From contig NZ_VFRP01000001.1 in NCBI RefSeq assembly GCF_006385685.1, positions 248,001-312,000 of the forward strand: a stretch of DNA of 64,000 bases, given 5' to 3'. The translations under genes were made by a program, and so were the position numbers. Position 1 is the first letter of the stretch; every line of letters begins with the position of its first letter. Origin of the DNA: Amaricoccus solimangrovi (GTDB taxonomy: Bacteria; Pseudomonadota; Alphaproteobacteria; Rhodobacterales; Rhodobacteraceae). The notes beneath the pieces are model-generated. The model was not told where the DNA came from. It ran no database searches and saw nothing but the letters and a program-made list of their open reading frames with translations. Below, in pieces: positions 63,890 to 64,000 of this stretch.

Positions 63890-64000
63890 TCAGGCGGTCC
63901 GGATCCGCCGGGCGCCGTCGCGCAGGTTCACGACATTGGCGCAGACGATGATCGCGGCGCCGACCGCGACCATCGGGCTCAGCGTCTCGCCGTAGAGCAG
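63890..64000 (-). CDS. DMT/EamA-family transporter, C-terminal fragment
   Basis: The last 36 codons of a protein whose start is beyond the window. It reads LLYGETLSPMVAVGAAIIVC followed by ANVVNLRDGARRI, the final TM and basic tail of an EamA-type drug/metabolite transporter. Family call only; the substrate cannot be inferred. Confidence 0.65.
   Translation of the reverse strand: MLYGETLSPMVAVGAAIIVCANVVNLRDGARRIRTA

Overview
The window looks like chromosomal DNA from a very GC-rich alphaproteobacterium, most likely of the Rhodobacterales (Paracoccaceae/Roseobacter type). This is inferred from several things: the gene families and their neighbourhoods (xerD next to aroK-aroB, two Lrp/AsnC regulators facing ilvC, secG next to pyrG), the strong third-position GC bias, the alphaproteobacterial bpt-type leucyltransferase, and the RTX proteins. 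No genus can be named from sequence alone. Genes are tightly packed, many starts overlap the previous stop (ATGA/GTGA), and two tRNA genes (Met-CAU, Gln-UUG) are present. I see no rRNA, CRISPR array, insertion sequence or prophage.

Layout. 0-11 kb: end of a heavy-metal P-type ATPase, tRNA-Met, icd-yitT, a TrmJ-type RNA methyltransferase, an xerD/exported-protein/small-membrane-protein operon divergent from aroK-aroB, a MipA-type outer-membrane protein, a membrane-anchored EEP hydrolase, a YetF-like and a TerB-like protein. 11-25 kb: pyrG, secG with an unusual Ala/Pro tail, a UbiH-type hydroxylase, tandem Lrp regulators facing ilvC, a HAD nucleotidase, a GntR regulator, a glycosyltransferase with an MshEN-like N-terminus, carA, a YqeY protein, an aldose epimerase, and a LysR regulator. 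24.8-29.2 kb: a nitrogen-scavenging cluster (AtzH-like, biuret-hydrolase-like, NCS2 permease, AtzG-like, AtzE-like). 29.2-36 kb: an RTX protein built from 29-residue repeats, a LacI regulator, a sterol-desaturase/Rieske pair, proC, and an SqdB-like epimerase with a long leader. 36-45 kb: an acyl-CoA ligase/acyl-CoA dehydrogenase pair (DmdB/DmdC-like), an orphan ThDP enzyme, tRNA-Gln, kdsA, an SseB-like protein, and a DnaJ/CbpM pair. 45-53 kb: a CrbS/CrbR-like two-component pair whose kinase has a sodium:solute-symporter-like sensor, Ada, a DUF2125 protein and a ChaC-like protein. 53.1-55.25 kb: an AT-richer island holding one OLD-family ATPase/TOPRIM nuclease. 55.2-64 kb: bpt, an RDD protein, PPK2, an alpha/beta hydrolase, metA of the acetyl-CoA type, a CDF zinc exporter with a P-loop protein, an RTX metalloprotease, ppa, and the end of a DMT transporter.

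Most of the window is core metabolism: shikimate, branched-chain amino acids, pyrimidines, proline, methionine, KDO, TCA. The accessory parts most worth follow-up are the lone OLD-family nuclease, the biuret/carboxybiuret-type cluster without a ring-opening enzyme, the 29-residue-period RTX protein, and the LacI-desaturase-Rieske unit with an 18-bp palindrome. To these add the SqdB-like gene behind a LacI-type operator, and the twin palindromes upstream of the RDD gene.
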